This document shows, piece after piece, positions 1 through 9,147 of a stretch of 64,000 nucleotides of DNA. The stretch covers positions 12,315 to 76,314 of the forward strand of contig JBGCEH010000021.1 of the NCBI GenBank assembly GCA_045106195.1, in the 5' to 3' direction. The translations under genes and the position numbers were made by a program. The stretch's first letter is position 1, and every line of letters begins with the position of its first letter. A model generated the notes under the pieces. The model ran no database searches, was not told where the DNA came from, and saw nothing but the letters and a program-made list of their open reading frames with translations. This DNA comes from Granulosicoccus sp045106195. Lineage in GTDB: Bacteria > Pseudomonadota > Gammaproteobacteria > Granulosicoccales > Granulosicoccaceae.

Positions 1-705
1 GAGTCCGCGGCTACAACATTTATCGTGATGGTGACTATCTAACTACGGTCGCCAACACGCGTTACAGTGAAGTGAAGGTTGCAGGCCTGGAAAAAAAAGT
101 GGAAGGTGATAGCGCACGATTATGATGAAAATTACTCTGCTTTCTCGAGAGAGATCACTGTATCGGAATCTGGCCAGCCGGACGGCTCTACAAACTCGAG
201 TGACACTCCGTTTTCACTCAAATTGAGTAAGCCGGATTTTCCACTGCAAGAAGGTGCTTCTGAAGGTCTTGGAATACCCGTTGAGATACTGCGATCGCCT
301 GGTTTCCATGTTCCAGTCCAATTGAGTATGAGCACACAGACCGCTGCAGACGAAGGACGCCTTAACTTGAGCAATAACACCGTAGGAGCATCAGAAACCA
401 GCAGTATATTAAACGTGGAGCTTCCAATCAGCAAGCTACCAATAGTTGAAGAGCAAATTCGCTTATTGGTAAACAACAGCTGGAATGCTTACGTTACCAA
501 CGAGCAGGCACTCGGCAATACTGCGTTGTTTGAACGCGCATTGTTACGTGTTAACAAAACGCTACTCGATACGGGTGGCATTCTTCGTGGCATCCTTTGG
601 CACCAAGGTTTTCCCTGCGAGTTATTTAACAATCCAGATTTCCTGCTTGCGTTGTTGCAAGACATGAAATTTGATACCATCCTGCATGCGCAGCTGGGGT
701 TTTAA
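1..705 (+). pseudogene. 3' end of FN3 / sialate O-acetylesterase-like protein, frameshifted
   Basis: The gene is cut by the left window edge. From base 3 the frame reads a fibronectin type III pattern (GYNIYRDGDYLTTV, then NTRYSE) until an A8 run at 91-98. The rest of the FN3 strand (KVIAHDYDENYS) continues only in another frame, which stays open to 705. The C-terminal part contains GILWHQG, the block that in carbohydrate esterases of the SASA/SGNH type continues as ESD. Here it continues as FPCEL and the protein ends about 30 residues later, well short of a full esterase domain. It was probably a secreted carbohydrate esterase, now inactive or phase-variable. A sequencing error in the A8 run is an alternative for the frameshift, but it would not explain the degenerate esterase end. 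The stop overlaps the convergent neighbour's stop by 3 bp. Confidence 0.6.
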
Positions 706-2789
706 CTGTCCACAGCGATAGGAATATGCCCGAAATCTTCGCGTTTGGGCTCTGGCACTTCATCAAACTCTACATTCCGTGCATAAGCATGTCCGGCCTG
801 TACAGCCATGGCAATGAGACTGGGAGCATAGCAATCCCCAATCCGCATGATTGTTTGAATACCTGCATCAGCCCATTGATTTTTCATTGTCTGTAGCTCG
901 TACCACAGATCATCATTGGGAGTGCGTGAAGTAACCAGTACCAGGGTAGCGCAAGCTACCTGCTCGTCGTTGCCACCATACAACGGTGAAAATGTTGCGG
1001 TGTTCAAGGTCATGCCTGTTAGTGTGCTCAGAGGCTTGATGATTATATTCTTTTCAATCAAACGTTTCTGAATCCGCACTTGCTCCAAAGTGTGTCTGGA
1101 CCAGGGAGAGACTATAGGCGCTGGTGTGACAAAAGTTACCATTCGCCCTGAGTCGGCTAGCAGTTCCGCTAAAACACTAGCCATATAAAATCGGTCGTCA
1201 TCATAGACAACAACAGGGCCCTCATGCGTCACCGCGTCCGCACCTCTTTTCATTAAATCATCAGGCGTAAGCACGCGTGATGTATCGAGAAAAGCCATTG
1301 GGGAGCGTCGTTCGCGGCCTACGCCATCCGCTCGCCATGTGGCACCTGTAGCTAAAGCAATATGAGAAAATTCAAACTCCAGGATATTTGCTGCACTAAT
1401 CTCGCTTTCAAGATACAGCTGCGCATTGGATGCTTGTTGCAATTCCCAGAGCCTGACATCACGGACCCTCCCCCACGCCGCCAGCCCCGGCAAGGCTGCC
1501 TCATCTGTTACACGCCCGCCCCAGCTTGTGTTCGCCTCAGCGATAGTCACCTCCGCTCCGCGTTGGGTAAGTGCACGCGCCGCTTCCAGGCCAGAAGGAC
1601 CACCACCAACAATCAGATAGGAATCGCGCTTCTTTAACAGTGGAATAACTTCCGGATGCCAGCCCCTGCGCCACTCCTCTGCCATGGTGGGATTCTGAGT
1701 ACAACGCAGCGGAGACTCCGTATTGTCACTCATTGTGCAAATGTTACAGCCAATGCATTCGCGTATGGTTTCAATCTCGCCTCGGTCGATTTTTTCAGGT
1801 AAGAAGGGGTCGGCAATAGAGGGACGCGCTGCGCCAATCAAATCGAGGTGTCCAGCGCGAATAAGCCTGACCATCGTATCAGGCGATGTATACCTACCCA
1901 CTCCCACAACCGGTTTCGTTGTTACGGATTTAACGAACGATGTGTACTGCTCTTGAAAGCCTTCTTCAGAAAAGCGAGACGTCTGGCTGTCATTGGACCA
2001 ATTTGAGAGATTCACATCCCATAGATCCGGTAACTCTGCGAGCGCTTCTACAATATCTCGTCCTTCAGCTGAATACTGGACCCCATCATTGCCACGCAAT
2101 TCATCTACTGCAAGGCGAACCGCGACTGCGCAAGTATCACCCACAGCATCGATGGTGTCTTCGATGACTTCTCGAAATAATCGAATGCGATTCTCAAGCG
2201 AGCCTCCGTATTCATCCGTGCGATGGTTGAATCGGGATAACATGAAATGGTGGAGCAGGGTCATCTCATGTCCCGCATAGGCATAGACGATATCGAACCC
2301 GGCCTCTTTGGCTCTCAAAGCGGCCGATACATGCCATCTACGAAATTCTCTTATATCGGATTTGCTCATACCGCGCGCCTGCACCGGATCATCGCAATCT
2401 ACTATTGCTGCGGAGGGTGCCAGTGGTGGCACTCGCGAATAGCGGTTGGACGAATGCAATCCATTGTGGGCTAACTGGATAGCCGCCAGGCTGCCATGTT
2501 CATGGATAGCATCTGTTACCAGCCTCAAAGCGGGAATATCCTCGGCTCCCCATAGACGAGCCTGGTTGGACGGCGTCAGATCAGAAGTAGGATGGATTTC
2601 AGTTTCCTGAGTGGAGACTACACCCCAGCCACCTTCGGCCTTGATCCCTCTCACTCGCGCCTCTGCCTGAGGATAACGATGACCCATGCCAGTGCAATGC
2701 GGTACTTGATAAAATCGGTTACGTGTACTCAGAGGGCCGATTTCTATCGATTCAAAAAGACAGTTATAGCGAGGATCACGCACAGGCAA
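702..2789 (-). CDS. Trimethylamine dehydrogenase-like NADH:flavin oxidoreductase
   Basis: An iron-sulfur flavoprotein of 695 residues, the size usual for the trimethylamine/dimethylamine/histamine dehydrogenase group. Residues 1-375 form the old-yellow-enzyme TIM barrel. Cys32 in RFYQVPHC sits where TMADH attaches FMN covalently. Cys345, Cys348, Cys351 and Cys363 (CIGCNIC then RCTQN) match the [4Fe-4S] ligands. GGGPSG at 395-400 starts the ADP/NAD-like domains. The catalytic Tyr171/His174 pair (YAGH) is kept. Of the three aromatic residues that cage trimethylammonium in TMADH, only Trp264 is evident; Tyr60 aligns with Glu62, and the Trp after the cluster is missing. The substrate is therefore probably another secondary or tertiary amine rather than trimethylamine (inference, aligned from memory). 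No electron-transfer flavoprotein gene lies next to it. Confidence 0.85.
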   Translation of the reverse strand: MPVRDPRYNCLFESIEIGPLSTRNRFYQVPHCTGMGHRYPQAEARVRGIKAEGGWGVVSTQETEIHPTSDLTPSNQARLWGAEDIPALRLVTDAIHEHGSLAAIQLAHNGLHSSNRYSRVPPLAPSAAIVDCDDPVQARGMSKSDIREFRRWHVSAALRAKEAGFDIVYAYAGHEMTLLHHFMLSRFNHRTDEYGGSLENRIRLFREVIEDTIDAVGDTCAVAVRLAVDELRGNDGVQYSAEGRDIVEALAELPDLWDVNLSNWSNDSQTSRFSEEGFQEQYTSFVKSVTTKPVVGVGRYTSPDTMVRLIRAGHLDLIGAARPSIADPFLPEKIDRGEIETIRECIGCNICTMSDNTESPLRCTQNPTMAEEWRRGWHPEVIPLLKKRDSYLIVGGGPSGLEAARALTQRGAEVTIAEANTSWGGRVTDEAALPGLAAWGRVRDVRLWELQQASNAQLYLESEISAANILEFEFSHIALATGATWRADGVGRERRSPMAFLDTSRVLTPDDLMKRGADAVTHEGPVVVYDDDRFYMASVLAELLADSGRMVTFVTPAPIVSPWSRHTLEQVRIQKRLIEKNIIIKPLSTLTGMTLNTATFSPLYGGNDEQVACATLVLVTSRTPNDDLWYELQTMKNQWADAGIQTIMRIGDCYAPSLIAMAVQAGHAYARNVEFDEVPEPKREDFGHIPIAVDS

Positions 2790-2996
2790 ATCTAAAAATT
2801 GTCAAAATACACCGCCCTTTGAGGCTACCTTCGGTTCCGGAAAAAATACTATACACCGTGAATGTTCCCGAATTGTTCTTTATCGTATGCACTGCGCTAT
2901 TCCGAATCAGTGAGAGCAACATGGGCGGTGGTGAAATACTGACCAAAGTGCGATACGCACGGTCACCGAAAACCAAATTAACGCGCCAGCTTAACC

Positions 2997-3482
2997 TTAC
3001 TGGTGATTGATTATTTCAAAGCCTTCATCGTTCGAGGGAGGTTCAAAAAATCTCGTTACAGCATCAAACATATCCAGAGTATCGGTCGCATGCCTTTCAG
3101 GTTCTTTCACGGCTCTTTGCCTAAGCCGAGCCTTGCATATTGAATCAGGGACATTCAAGTAGTGAAATTCAGCGTGGGCACCTGCTTGTAAGACAATATC
3201 CCTTATCCATTTTCGCTGATCGACAGTGTTGGCTGGAAAATCCAATACTATCGATGTCCCGTTTTTAAGTAGATCTACCAGGATCGGTTTTATTGCCAAC
3301 TTGATCTTTCCGGAAAATTGGACATAAGTTGATACGTCGACAACCTGGTCTTGATAAAGAGTACCCAGTAAAGCGTCTTCACTTATCAGGGTCAAAGCAT
3401 TCTGTTGTGAAATCTGTGCGGCAAGAGTACTTTTGCCAGACGCCATTTTCCCACAGAATATATATATCGTTCCTTTTGACAT
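2997..3482 (-). CDS. Small AAA-type P-loop kinase
   Basis: A 161-residue single-domain nucleotide-binding protein. GKMASGKST at residues 11-19 is a textbook Walker A loop, and ISED plus VLDFPAN give the following acidic strands. The late arginine-rich stretch (KARLRQRAVKEPERH) resembles the lid of small ATP-dependent kinases of the AAA_33/zeta-like group. The substrate cannot be read from the sequence. It stands alone: 207 bp separate it from the flavoenzyme downstream and 182 bp from the Gfo/Idh gene upstream. Those gaps hold no convincing gene. Confidence 0.7.
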   Translation of the reverse strand: MSKGTIYIFCGKMASGKSTLAAQISQQNALTLISEDALLGTLYQDQVVDVSTYVQFSGKIKLAIKPILVDLLKNGTSIVLDFPANTVDQRKWIRDIVLQAGAHAEFHYLNVPDSICKARLRQRAVKEPERHATDTLDMFDAVTRFFEPPSNDEGFEIINHQ

Positions 3483-3664
3483 AACAAGTCACTCAGATTT
3501 TTACGGCCTGTCACGTACTCGATTGCTATGGGTGTAACTGGATACCCAAAGCGTAATAGTCGGGCCAGCCTTTTTCTCCACAATACAAGTACTTATACTT
3601 TAAGTCAGAGCCATTCGTTCAAAGTCCAAATAGCGATGTGACGCGTGCGACATTACGATACCTG

Positions 3665-4714
3665 CTAAATGCAATTCACCCAGCGACAACTCTCATGACT
3701 TTCAAATCCAAGACTGAGATACTGCTGTAATTTTGCAGCGTGAGCAAAATCGGGCATTGGACGAGAGCCCGAATGCAGCGCATCCACGAATCGCTCAAAG
3801 GTATCAGGTTGATTTTCGCAAGTCATTGATGTCCACGTCTGGGTATGCATATCTTCGCCCAGACACATGCCGATCTGATCGCCATTCTGTCCTGTACTTA
3901 CCGTTAGTGCACCATCAGTCCCATGAATCGATAGCGCCAGATCGTTCATATATCCGGTGTAGTAGCGAGACATATGCACAACACCCAAAGCGCCGTTGGC
4001 AAGTTCTAAATTCATCACACAACTGTCGTTTGCATCCAGATTGTAACTATCAATTCGATTACCCGGCACTTTATCAAAGGTTTGCAGTCTGCACTGTAAT
4101 CCTGCGATCTCCTGGCCAACACCTGCGCACAAGTAGTCAAGAATATGAATCCCGATATCTCCCAACACTCCCAGCGAACCATGGTCTGTAGACAGTCGCC
4201 ATAGCCAGGCATCCTCGGTTTTCCAATCACCCCAATAGTCAGTGGCTAACCAGCTCTGTCGATACGAAGCTTCAACGTGGCGTATATCACCCAGCTTCCC
4301 GACGTCCACATAACGCCTCGCCTGATGAAGTGCACCTGACGTACGGTAGCTGAGATTGACCATGGTCATAAGCCCTGCCCGTTGAGCAGCATCAACCATG
4401 GCATCTGCCTGTTCGAGCGAATCGGACAAGGGCTTTTCGCACAAGACCGGCAGGCCGGCATCCAGGCAGGCAATGGATACCGACGCATGAAAGGCATCAG
4501 GGGTGACCACAGAACATGCGGAAAACCGATGTTTCGACAGTGCATCGCTCAGGTCATGGTAGGCGAAAGGTATGTCATGTTCTGCCACGAACTCCTGAAC
4601 GCGAGCTTTGTCCACGTCAACCGCCGCTAGAACACGCACTCCCTCTATTTCGCTGAATCGCTCCGCGTGTGTGGCAGCCATACGGCCGGTGCCTACGATA
4701 AGGATATCAAGCAC
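3665..4714 (-). CDS. Gfo/Idh/MocA family oxidoreductase
   Basis: A 349-residue NAD(P)-dependent sugar or polyol dehydrogenase. The Rossmann loop VGTGRMA lies at residues 7-13 and the family-defining EKP at 93-95. A dehydrogenase-type C-terminal domain follows, with the helix HILDYLCAG where the catalytic acid/histidine usually lies. It starts one base after the stop of the ThuA-domain gene, so the two are almost certainly co-transcribed. Gfo/Idh plus ThuA is a recurrent pair in carbohydrate utilisation loci (established). The actual substrate is unknown. Confidence 0.85.
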   Translation of the reverse strand: MLDILIVGTGRMAATHAERFSEIEGVRVLAAVDVDKARVQEFVAEHDIPFAYHDLSDALSKHRFSACSVVTPDAFHASVSIACLDAGLPVLCEKPLSDSLEQADAMVDAAQRAGLMTMVNLSYRTSGALHQARRYVDVGKLGDIRHVEASYRQSWLATDYWGDWKTEDAWLWRLSTDHGSLGVLGDIGIHILDYLCAGVGQEIAGLQCRLQTFDKVPGNRIDSYNLDANDSCVMNLELANGALGVVHMSRYYTGYMNDLALSIHGTDGALTVSTGQNGDQIGMCLGEDMHTQTWTSMTCENQPDTFERFVDALHSGSRPMPDFAHAAKLQQYLSLGFESHESCRWVNCI

Positions 4715-4715
4715 G

Positions 4716-5501
4716 CTATTTGAACCCTTCTTCGCCGTCCTGATGCAGACTCAATCCGCGTTGTTCGATGGGTTCCAACGCCTCCGCTACCGGTCTGTTG
4801 GGAGCCTGGTCAATTGCTGTCCAAGGCCTGGAGGAATTAGCCGCCCAAAGCACGGCATTGCCGAGCACAGTCTGCACGTTAATATCATGGTAGATAGGGT
4901 AGGTTTCATGGCCGGGACCGAAATAGAAAATCTTTCCTGCACCGCGTTGCCAGGTAAGCCCGGAGCGAAATACTTCCCCACCTTCGAACCAGGAGATGAA
5001 CACCGTCTCCATGGGTTCCGGCACGGTAAAGGGTTCCCCGTACATTTCAGATTGAGGCAACTCAAAAAATTCATCAATACCGTTACAGATAGGGTGCGAG
5101 CGGTTAATCGACCACAGCCTCTCCTTCTCTCCCGCTTCGCGCCAGGTAAGCGAACAAGGCGTTCCCATCATGCGTTTGAATATTTTCGAGAAGTGCCCGG
5201 AGTGCAAAACAATGAGACCCATGCCTTCCCACACGCGTTGCTGTACACGATCGACGATCTCATCACTGACATCGCCATGCGCCGCATGACCCCACCACAC
5301 CAGCACATCCGTATCCGCCAGTATGTCGACACTTAACCCGTGTTCAGCTTGCTGCAAGGTGGCGGTGTTTGCCTGTATGTCTGCTCGCTTATTGAGCGCT
5401 TCTGCGATACAGGCGTGCATGCCTTGCGGATACAGCGAGCGTACATCCTTGTTGGTGTTTTCATGAACGTTCTCTCCCCATACGACCACCTTGACACTCA
5501 T
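4716..5501 (-). CDS. ThuA domain-containing protein
   Basis: A 261-residue ThuA-like (glutamine-amidotransferase-fold) protein. It shows the family's characteristic blocks: VVWGENVHEN at the start, VLVWWGHAAHGD, GLIVLHSGHFSK, and a C-terminal GKIFYFGPGHETYP. The family was named after the trehalose-utilisation protein ThuA; its biochemical role is still loosely defined. Its ATG overlaps the TGA of pqiC by 4 bp (ATGA), so it can be translationally coupled to the lipid-transport operon upstream. It is followed after one base by the Gfo/Idh gene. That link between an envelope transport operon and sugar genes is unusual. Confidence 0.85.
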   Translation of the reverse strand: MSVKVVVWGENVHENTNKDVRSLYPQGMHACIAEALNKRADIQANTATLQQAEHGLSVDILADTDVLVWWGHAAHGDVSDEIVDRVQQRVWEGMGLIVLHSGHFSKIFKRMMGTPCSLTWREAGEKERLWSINRSHPICNGIDEFFELPQSEMYGEPFTVPEPMETVFISWFEGGEVFRSGLTWQRGAGKIFYFGPGHETYPIYHDINVQTVLGNAVLWAANSSRPWTAIDQAPNRPVAEALEPIEQRGLSLHQDGEEGFK

Positions 5502-6109
5502 GATCCAGATCTCATGGCCAACAGGCTTTCAACCGCAATTCGCGCAACATCGTCAACGCCAAGTGCCACCACTTTAAAGAATTCTGCAATATCGTTTGAC
5601 CGCCCCGGCTCTCGGAAATCGAACGGTACGGATTGAAGCAGCCTTCGGCCATTGCCAGACAACAACTGGATCTGACCTGCCAGATGAGCGCCTCCATCCG
5701 GCTCACTTAGCAGCCGATCAAAAACCACTTCAACTCGTGCCTGAGGTGAATAATCACGCGGCCACGGTTCAACTAGCACTGTAGCTGTCGCGCGATCCCT
5801 CAGACGTTCAGCGAGTAGACGCGTTATCGCATCTTCCGGCTCTTCAGCCCACCGCTGAGCATCCAGCAGCTCAATGGATCCATCGCTGTGGTTGCTGGCA
5901 ATTCGCGGGTCGCTGGCATAGCCGGGCAGTTTTACCTGACTGATCCCCAATGCCGTGATCGATGCCGTTGTTGACTCATCGTTCACACCTTCAATGATAT
6001 TAGCATCCAGGAGATACAATTTCGGCGGGGGACCACTGATACATGCTGACAAACCGAGCACTGCAGCAGCCATCAATATGGATACAAACTTCCGTTTGCT
6101 ATGAGTCAT
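5498..6109 (-). CDS. pqiC: PqiC outer-membrane lipoprotein (ABC_trans_aux)
   Basis: A 203-residue lipoprotein. Residues 1-23 are a lipoprotein signal with lipobox LSAC and Cys at about residue 23. The mature part begins with KLYLLDA and carries the PqiC/YmbA pattern (IGISQVKLPGYASDPRI-like, then ERLRDRA). In the Pqi system PqiC sits in the outer membrane and receives the end of the PqiB tunnel. It lies 3 bp downstream of pqiB, in the expected order. Confidence 0.85.
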   Translation of the reverse strand: MTHSKRKFVSILMAAAVLGLSACISGPPPKLYLLDANIIEGVNDESTTASITALGISQVKLPGYASDPRIASNHSDGSIELLDAQRWAEEPEDAITRLLAERLRDRATATVLVEPWPRDYSPQARVEVVFDRLLSEPDGGAHLAGQIQLLSGNGRRLLQSVPFDFREPGRSNDIAEFFKVVALGVDDVARIAVESLLAMRSGS

Positions 6110-6112
6110 AAA

Positions 6113-7759
6113 CTATCTTCCCGTAAATACAGCGCTAGGGTTTTCTTCAAGAAGTTCAGCAAATGCTGCAATGGACTTGGCAGCAATTCGCAGCTCACGG
6201 GCAGCAGCTGACAACTCAATATAAATCTCTGAATCGGGTGATAAACCTTCCATCACATCATTGGCGTTTTCAGACGCCGTGGTTAATGAAGCTACCATTT
6301 CCGGCAACCCGGCACTGGCCTGTGACAACGACTCCATGGAACTTGCCAGCTGCGCAGGCAATGATGCCACATCAGGACTCGCTATCAGCTCGCGAGCATC
6401 GTTAAGTAACTGCGTGGCAGAGATAACGAGGCTGTCGAGAGGTAACTCCGAGAGGTTCTTGACCAGTGTTTCCACATCGGCGGTAACAGCTTCCACATTG
6501 GATGCGATGACTGGAATCGACGGATACGGCTGGGCATCAAAATCAATCTGCTCATCACCCAGATCTGGTTTTGACACCAGTTTGACAATTAGCGAACCTG
6601 TGAGCAAATTGCCGGTAGCCAGCTGAACACGCATACCATTAGCCACTAATGACGAGAACTTCTCATGCCATTGTGTTCGTGAGATATTGGCAAAACCGAG
6701 CCTACTGGGCTGAAACTGCATCATGACAACGGCACTACCCGGGTCACCAGCACTCTGTGGAAGCGTTACTGAAACAGCACCCACGCGCCCCACCTTCAAA
6801 CCGTTGTATTCAATGGGCGCATCACGCCGCAGACCTTTGACCGAACCTTCGAACTCCGCAATGAACCGATAGCGCTGATCTTCCTCACCATCGAAAATAC
6901 TGTCTCTTGCCTCGGAACGTGAGTCAAACAACTTGAAGCGTTTACCATTCGGCCCTACCGGTCTAGTGTGGGTTATTTCTGGCGGATTCTCAAACGCGAT
7001 ACCACCGGTGAACAGAGCAGACATGGACTCAATCCTTACCGATGCGCCCTCGGCATCGACTTTTCCTTCGACACCGGAAACACCAAAAAAGCGCGTATCC
7101 GGATAAACGTTGTTGTGATACGGCGCTTCTATAAAAATATCGAATAGCACTTGAGTAGCATTACTGGAAAGTCGGCGTCGCTCCACCCTACCCACTTCAA
7201 TCTGGCGTAAAAACACTGGTGAACCCACATAAATATACCCTGCCTCTTCCGCAGCGATGGTCAAACGCAGGCCAGGTGTGCCTCGTTTTGTCAGTGGAGG
7301 CTCTCTCAAACCAACAAATTTCGTTGAACGCTCACCTAGCTGATCATCCCAGTCCACTTCCACATAAGAGCCCGAAAGCAACGTCGCCAGACCTGATATC
7401 TCAGTGGTGTTGATGCGCGCGTTGACAATCCAGAAGCGTGTGTTGTCATCCAGATACGGAGCTACTTGAGGATCCATACGGACACTGACGACAACCGAGT
7501 TTAGGTCGTCAGCCAGACGTACTGTCTCCACTCGCCCGACGTCAACATCATTGCGACGAACTCGCGTCTCGCCCGCTTTCACACCGCCTGCGTTTTCAAA
7601 CGTAATCTCAACCAGAGGCCCTCGCTCCGAATAGGATTGCCAGAGCACGTAGCCTGCGAAAAGCACAGCAGCAAGTGGCAATGCCCACGCGAGTGAGATC
7701 CGAAAGGTGCCATCTCGTCCATGTGATAACCTGGACGTTGAGGGCGATTTAGAATCCAT
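6113..7759 (-). CDS. pqiB: Intermembrane transport protein PqiB (MCE/MlaD family)
   Basis: A 548-residue protein, the length of E. coli PqiB. One N-terminal membrane helix (about residues 22-42, ALPLAAVLFAGYVLW) is followed by three MCE domains. Each begins with a typical block: VEITFENAGGVKAG, then LTIAAEEAGYIYVGSPV, then FIAEFEGSVKGLRRDAPI. A long helical C-terminus follows. In E. coli this protein forms a periplasm-spanning hydrophobic tunnel for lipid movement between inner and outer membrane. It is flanked by pqiA and pqiC, all on the minus strand. Confidence 0.93.
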   Translation of the reverse strand: MDSKSPSTSRLSHGRDGTFRISLAWALPLAAVLFAGYVLWQSYSERGPLVEITFENAGGVKAGETRVRRNDVDVGRVETVRLADDLNSVVVSVRMDPQVAPYLDDNTRFWIVNARINTTEISGLATLLSGSYVEVDWDDQLGERSTKFVGLREPPLTKRGTPGLRLTIAAEEAGYIYVGSPVFLRQIEVGRVERRRLSSNATQVLFDIFIEAPYHNNVYPDTRFFGVSGVEGKVDAEGASVRIESMSALFTGGIAFENPPEITHTRPVGPNGKRFKLFDSRSEARDSIFDGEEDQRYRFIAEFEGSVKGLRRDAPIEYNGLKVGRVGAVSVTLPQSAGDPGSAVVMMQFQPSRLGFANISRTQWHEKFSSLVANGMRVQLATGNLLTGSLIVKLVSKPDLGDEQIDFDAQPYPSIPVIASNVEAVTADVETLVKNLSELPLDSLVISATQLLNDARELIASPDVASLPAQLASSMESLSQASAGLPEMVASLTTASENANDVMEGLSPDSEIYIELSAAARELRIAAKSIAAFAELLEENPSAVFTGR

Positions 7760-7783
7760 GAGTTCTCTTCTCTGGTGTGAGTG

Positions 7784-8458
7784 TCATAAAGTTGCGGATG
7801 GGCTATTTTTTAACGGAGTGTGTGAATCTTGAGTGTCCCACAACAGACGTGGATCCAGCGAACTCGCTGCAAGCATGGTAAACACCACCGACACCGCAAA
7901 TGCACCGATAGCAAGACCCGGCGTTATGGTCATGATAGTACCCAGCTGTATGAGTGCTGCCAGAACCGCCACTACAAACACATCAATCATAGACCACCTG
8001 CCAATAAACTCTGTCACGGCATGCAGACGATGACGTGTATGTTCAGACATGTCCCAGGTGAACTGCAGGCTCAATGCCAGCAGAGCTATGATCAGAAATT
8101 TGGCAATGGGAATACAGATACTGGCAAAGAAAACCACACCGGCAACAAAGTAACTTCCTGTGGCAATCAAGGAAAACACCCCACTCAAGATAGTGTCTTC
8201 GACATTGCCCAGATAGGAATCGGTGATCAGGATTGGCATGATGTTGGCGGGAATATAGGTAATCATGCCAACCAGAAGAAATGCCCATGTACGCTGAACA
8301 CTCATGGGGCGACGTGTTACGACAGCGGCACCACACCGACGACACGGCTGCTCATTGACAATCCTCTGCAGGCAGCCACAACTGGAGCAACTTTTTAGCC
8401 CGAGCTCCCGAGCAGTTACTGATCCTGTCTGAGTTGTGTCCATATCGTGTCCTTGCAT
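7784..8458 (-). CDS. pqiA: PqiA-family membrane protein (second half of a split PqiA)
   Basis: A 224-residue inner-membrane protein with an N-terminal zinc-ribbon-like motif (CSSCG at 21-25 and CRRCG), then four hydrophobic helices. One helix carries the PqiA signature ending in YIPANIMPI. It corresponds to the second of the two repeats that form one chain of about 417 residues in E. coli PqiA. The first half is the gene immediately upstream, overlapping by up to 43 bp (28 bp if the internal Met at 8443 is used). The two halves probably assemble as a heterodimer feeding PqiB. Confidence 0.85.
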   Translation of the reverse strand: MQGHDMDTTQTGSVTARELGLKSCSSCGCLQRIVNEQPCRRCGAAVVTRRPMSVQRTWAFLLVGMITYIPANIMPILITDSYLGNVEDTILSGVFSLIATGSYFVAGVVFFASICIPIAKFLIIALLALSLQFTWDMSEHTRHRLHAVTEFIGRWSMIDVFVVAVLAALIQLGTIMTITPGLAIGAFAVSVVFTMLAASSLDPRLLWDTQDSHTPLKNSPSATL

Positions 8459-9090
8459 AACGCTGAACTAATCAGCCAGGAAACACCCACCAACGCCAGT
8501 AATGCCCAGAACGCAATGCCAACGGACAGATTAGCAAGTGTGCTGATTTTTACCAGCGAAACAACCACTCCGACCATGAAAATGTCAGCCATCGCCCAGG
8601 GTTCAAGCTTCAAAGCCCAGCGAAACGCAATACGCATGGAACGACGTACCTTACGCTTTAAACGAAGCCGAACGAGAACAAATCCCATCAGCAGTAGCCG
8701 GCCTAGAGGTAACAGTACAATCAACGCCAGCGTCGTCAGGCCAAGCCATCGCATCTGCGATTCCCATAAGGATTGAACAGCATCAAGCAATGAAATACTG
8801 CTCTCGATTCCTGCGCGGGACAACGACAGAAAAGGTGTGAACAGGCTTAATAACAACAATGTCAACGCAGCCAGCGTAGCTGCCAACGTACGATCGACGG
8901 TGTGCGGCTTGCACGTCTGGATAACATCGTTACATCGTTCACAACGCGCGAATTCACCAGGTTGCAGCTGCCGTTTGTGATGCAACACATCACAGCCAGG
9001 ACAGGCGACCAGGTCGTCAAAAGACACATCGTGATAGGAAGTGGCGCTTGCCATCAGAAAACAGTAATCTCCAACAAAACCGATACGCAT
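8416..9090 (-). CDS. pqiA: PqiA-family membrane protein (first half of a split PqiA)
   Basis: A 224-residue inner-membrane protein with a paired-cysteine ribbon (CPGCD then CERCN) and four hydrophobic segments, matching the first half of canonical PqiA. Met1 (9090) has no clear Shine-Dalgarno sequence; Met13 (9054) is an alternative start. It heads the pqi operon. Its end overlaps the second PqiA-like gene in another frame, so the split is not a single point frameshift: both parts have their own cysteine ribbons and starts. Confidence 0.82.
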   Translation of the reverse strand: MRIGFVGDYCFLMASATSYHDVSFDDLVACPGCDVLHHKRQLQPGEFARCERCNDVIQTCKPHTVDRTLAATLAALTLLLLSLFTPFLSLSRAGIESSISLLDAVQSLWESQMRWLGLTTLALIVLLPLGRLLLMGFVLVRLRLKRKVRRSMRIAFRWALKLEPWAMADIFMVGVVVSLVKISTLANLSVGIAFWALLALVGVSWLISSALCKDTIWTQLRQDQ

Positions 9091-9147
9091 ATTGTAGCGG
9101 ATGGTGTTACTGACAGTCCGTAACCCATAAATGTTCCGCCAAACACA

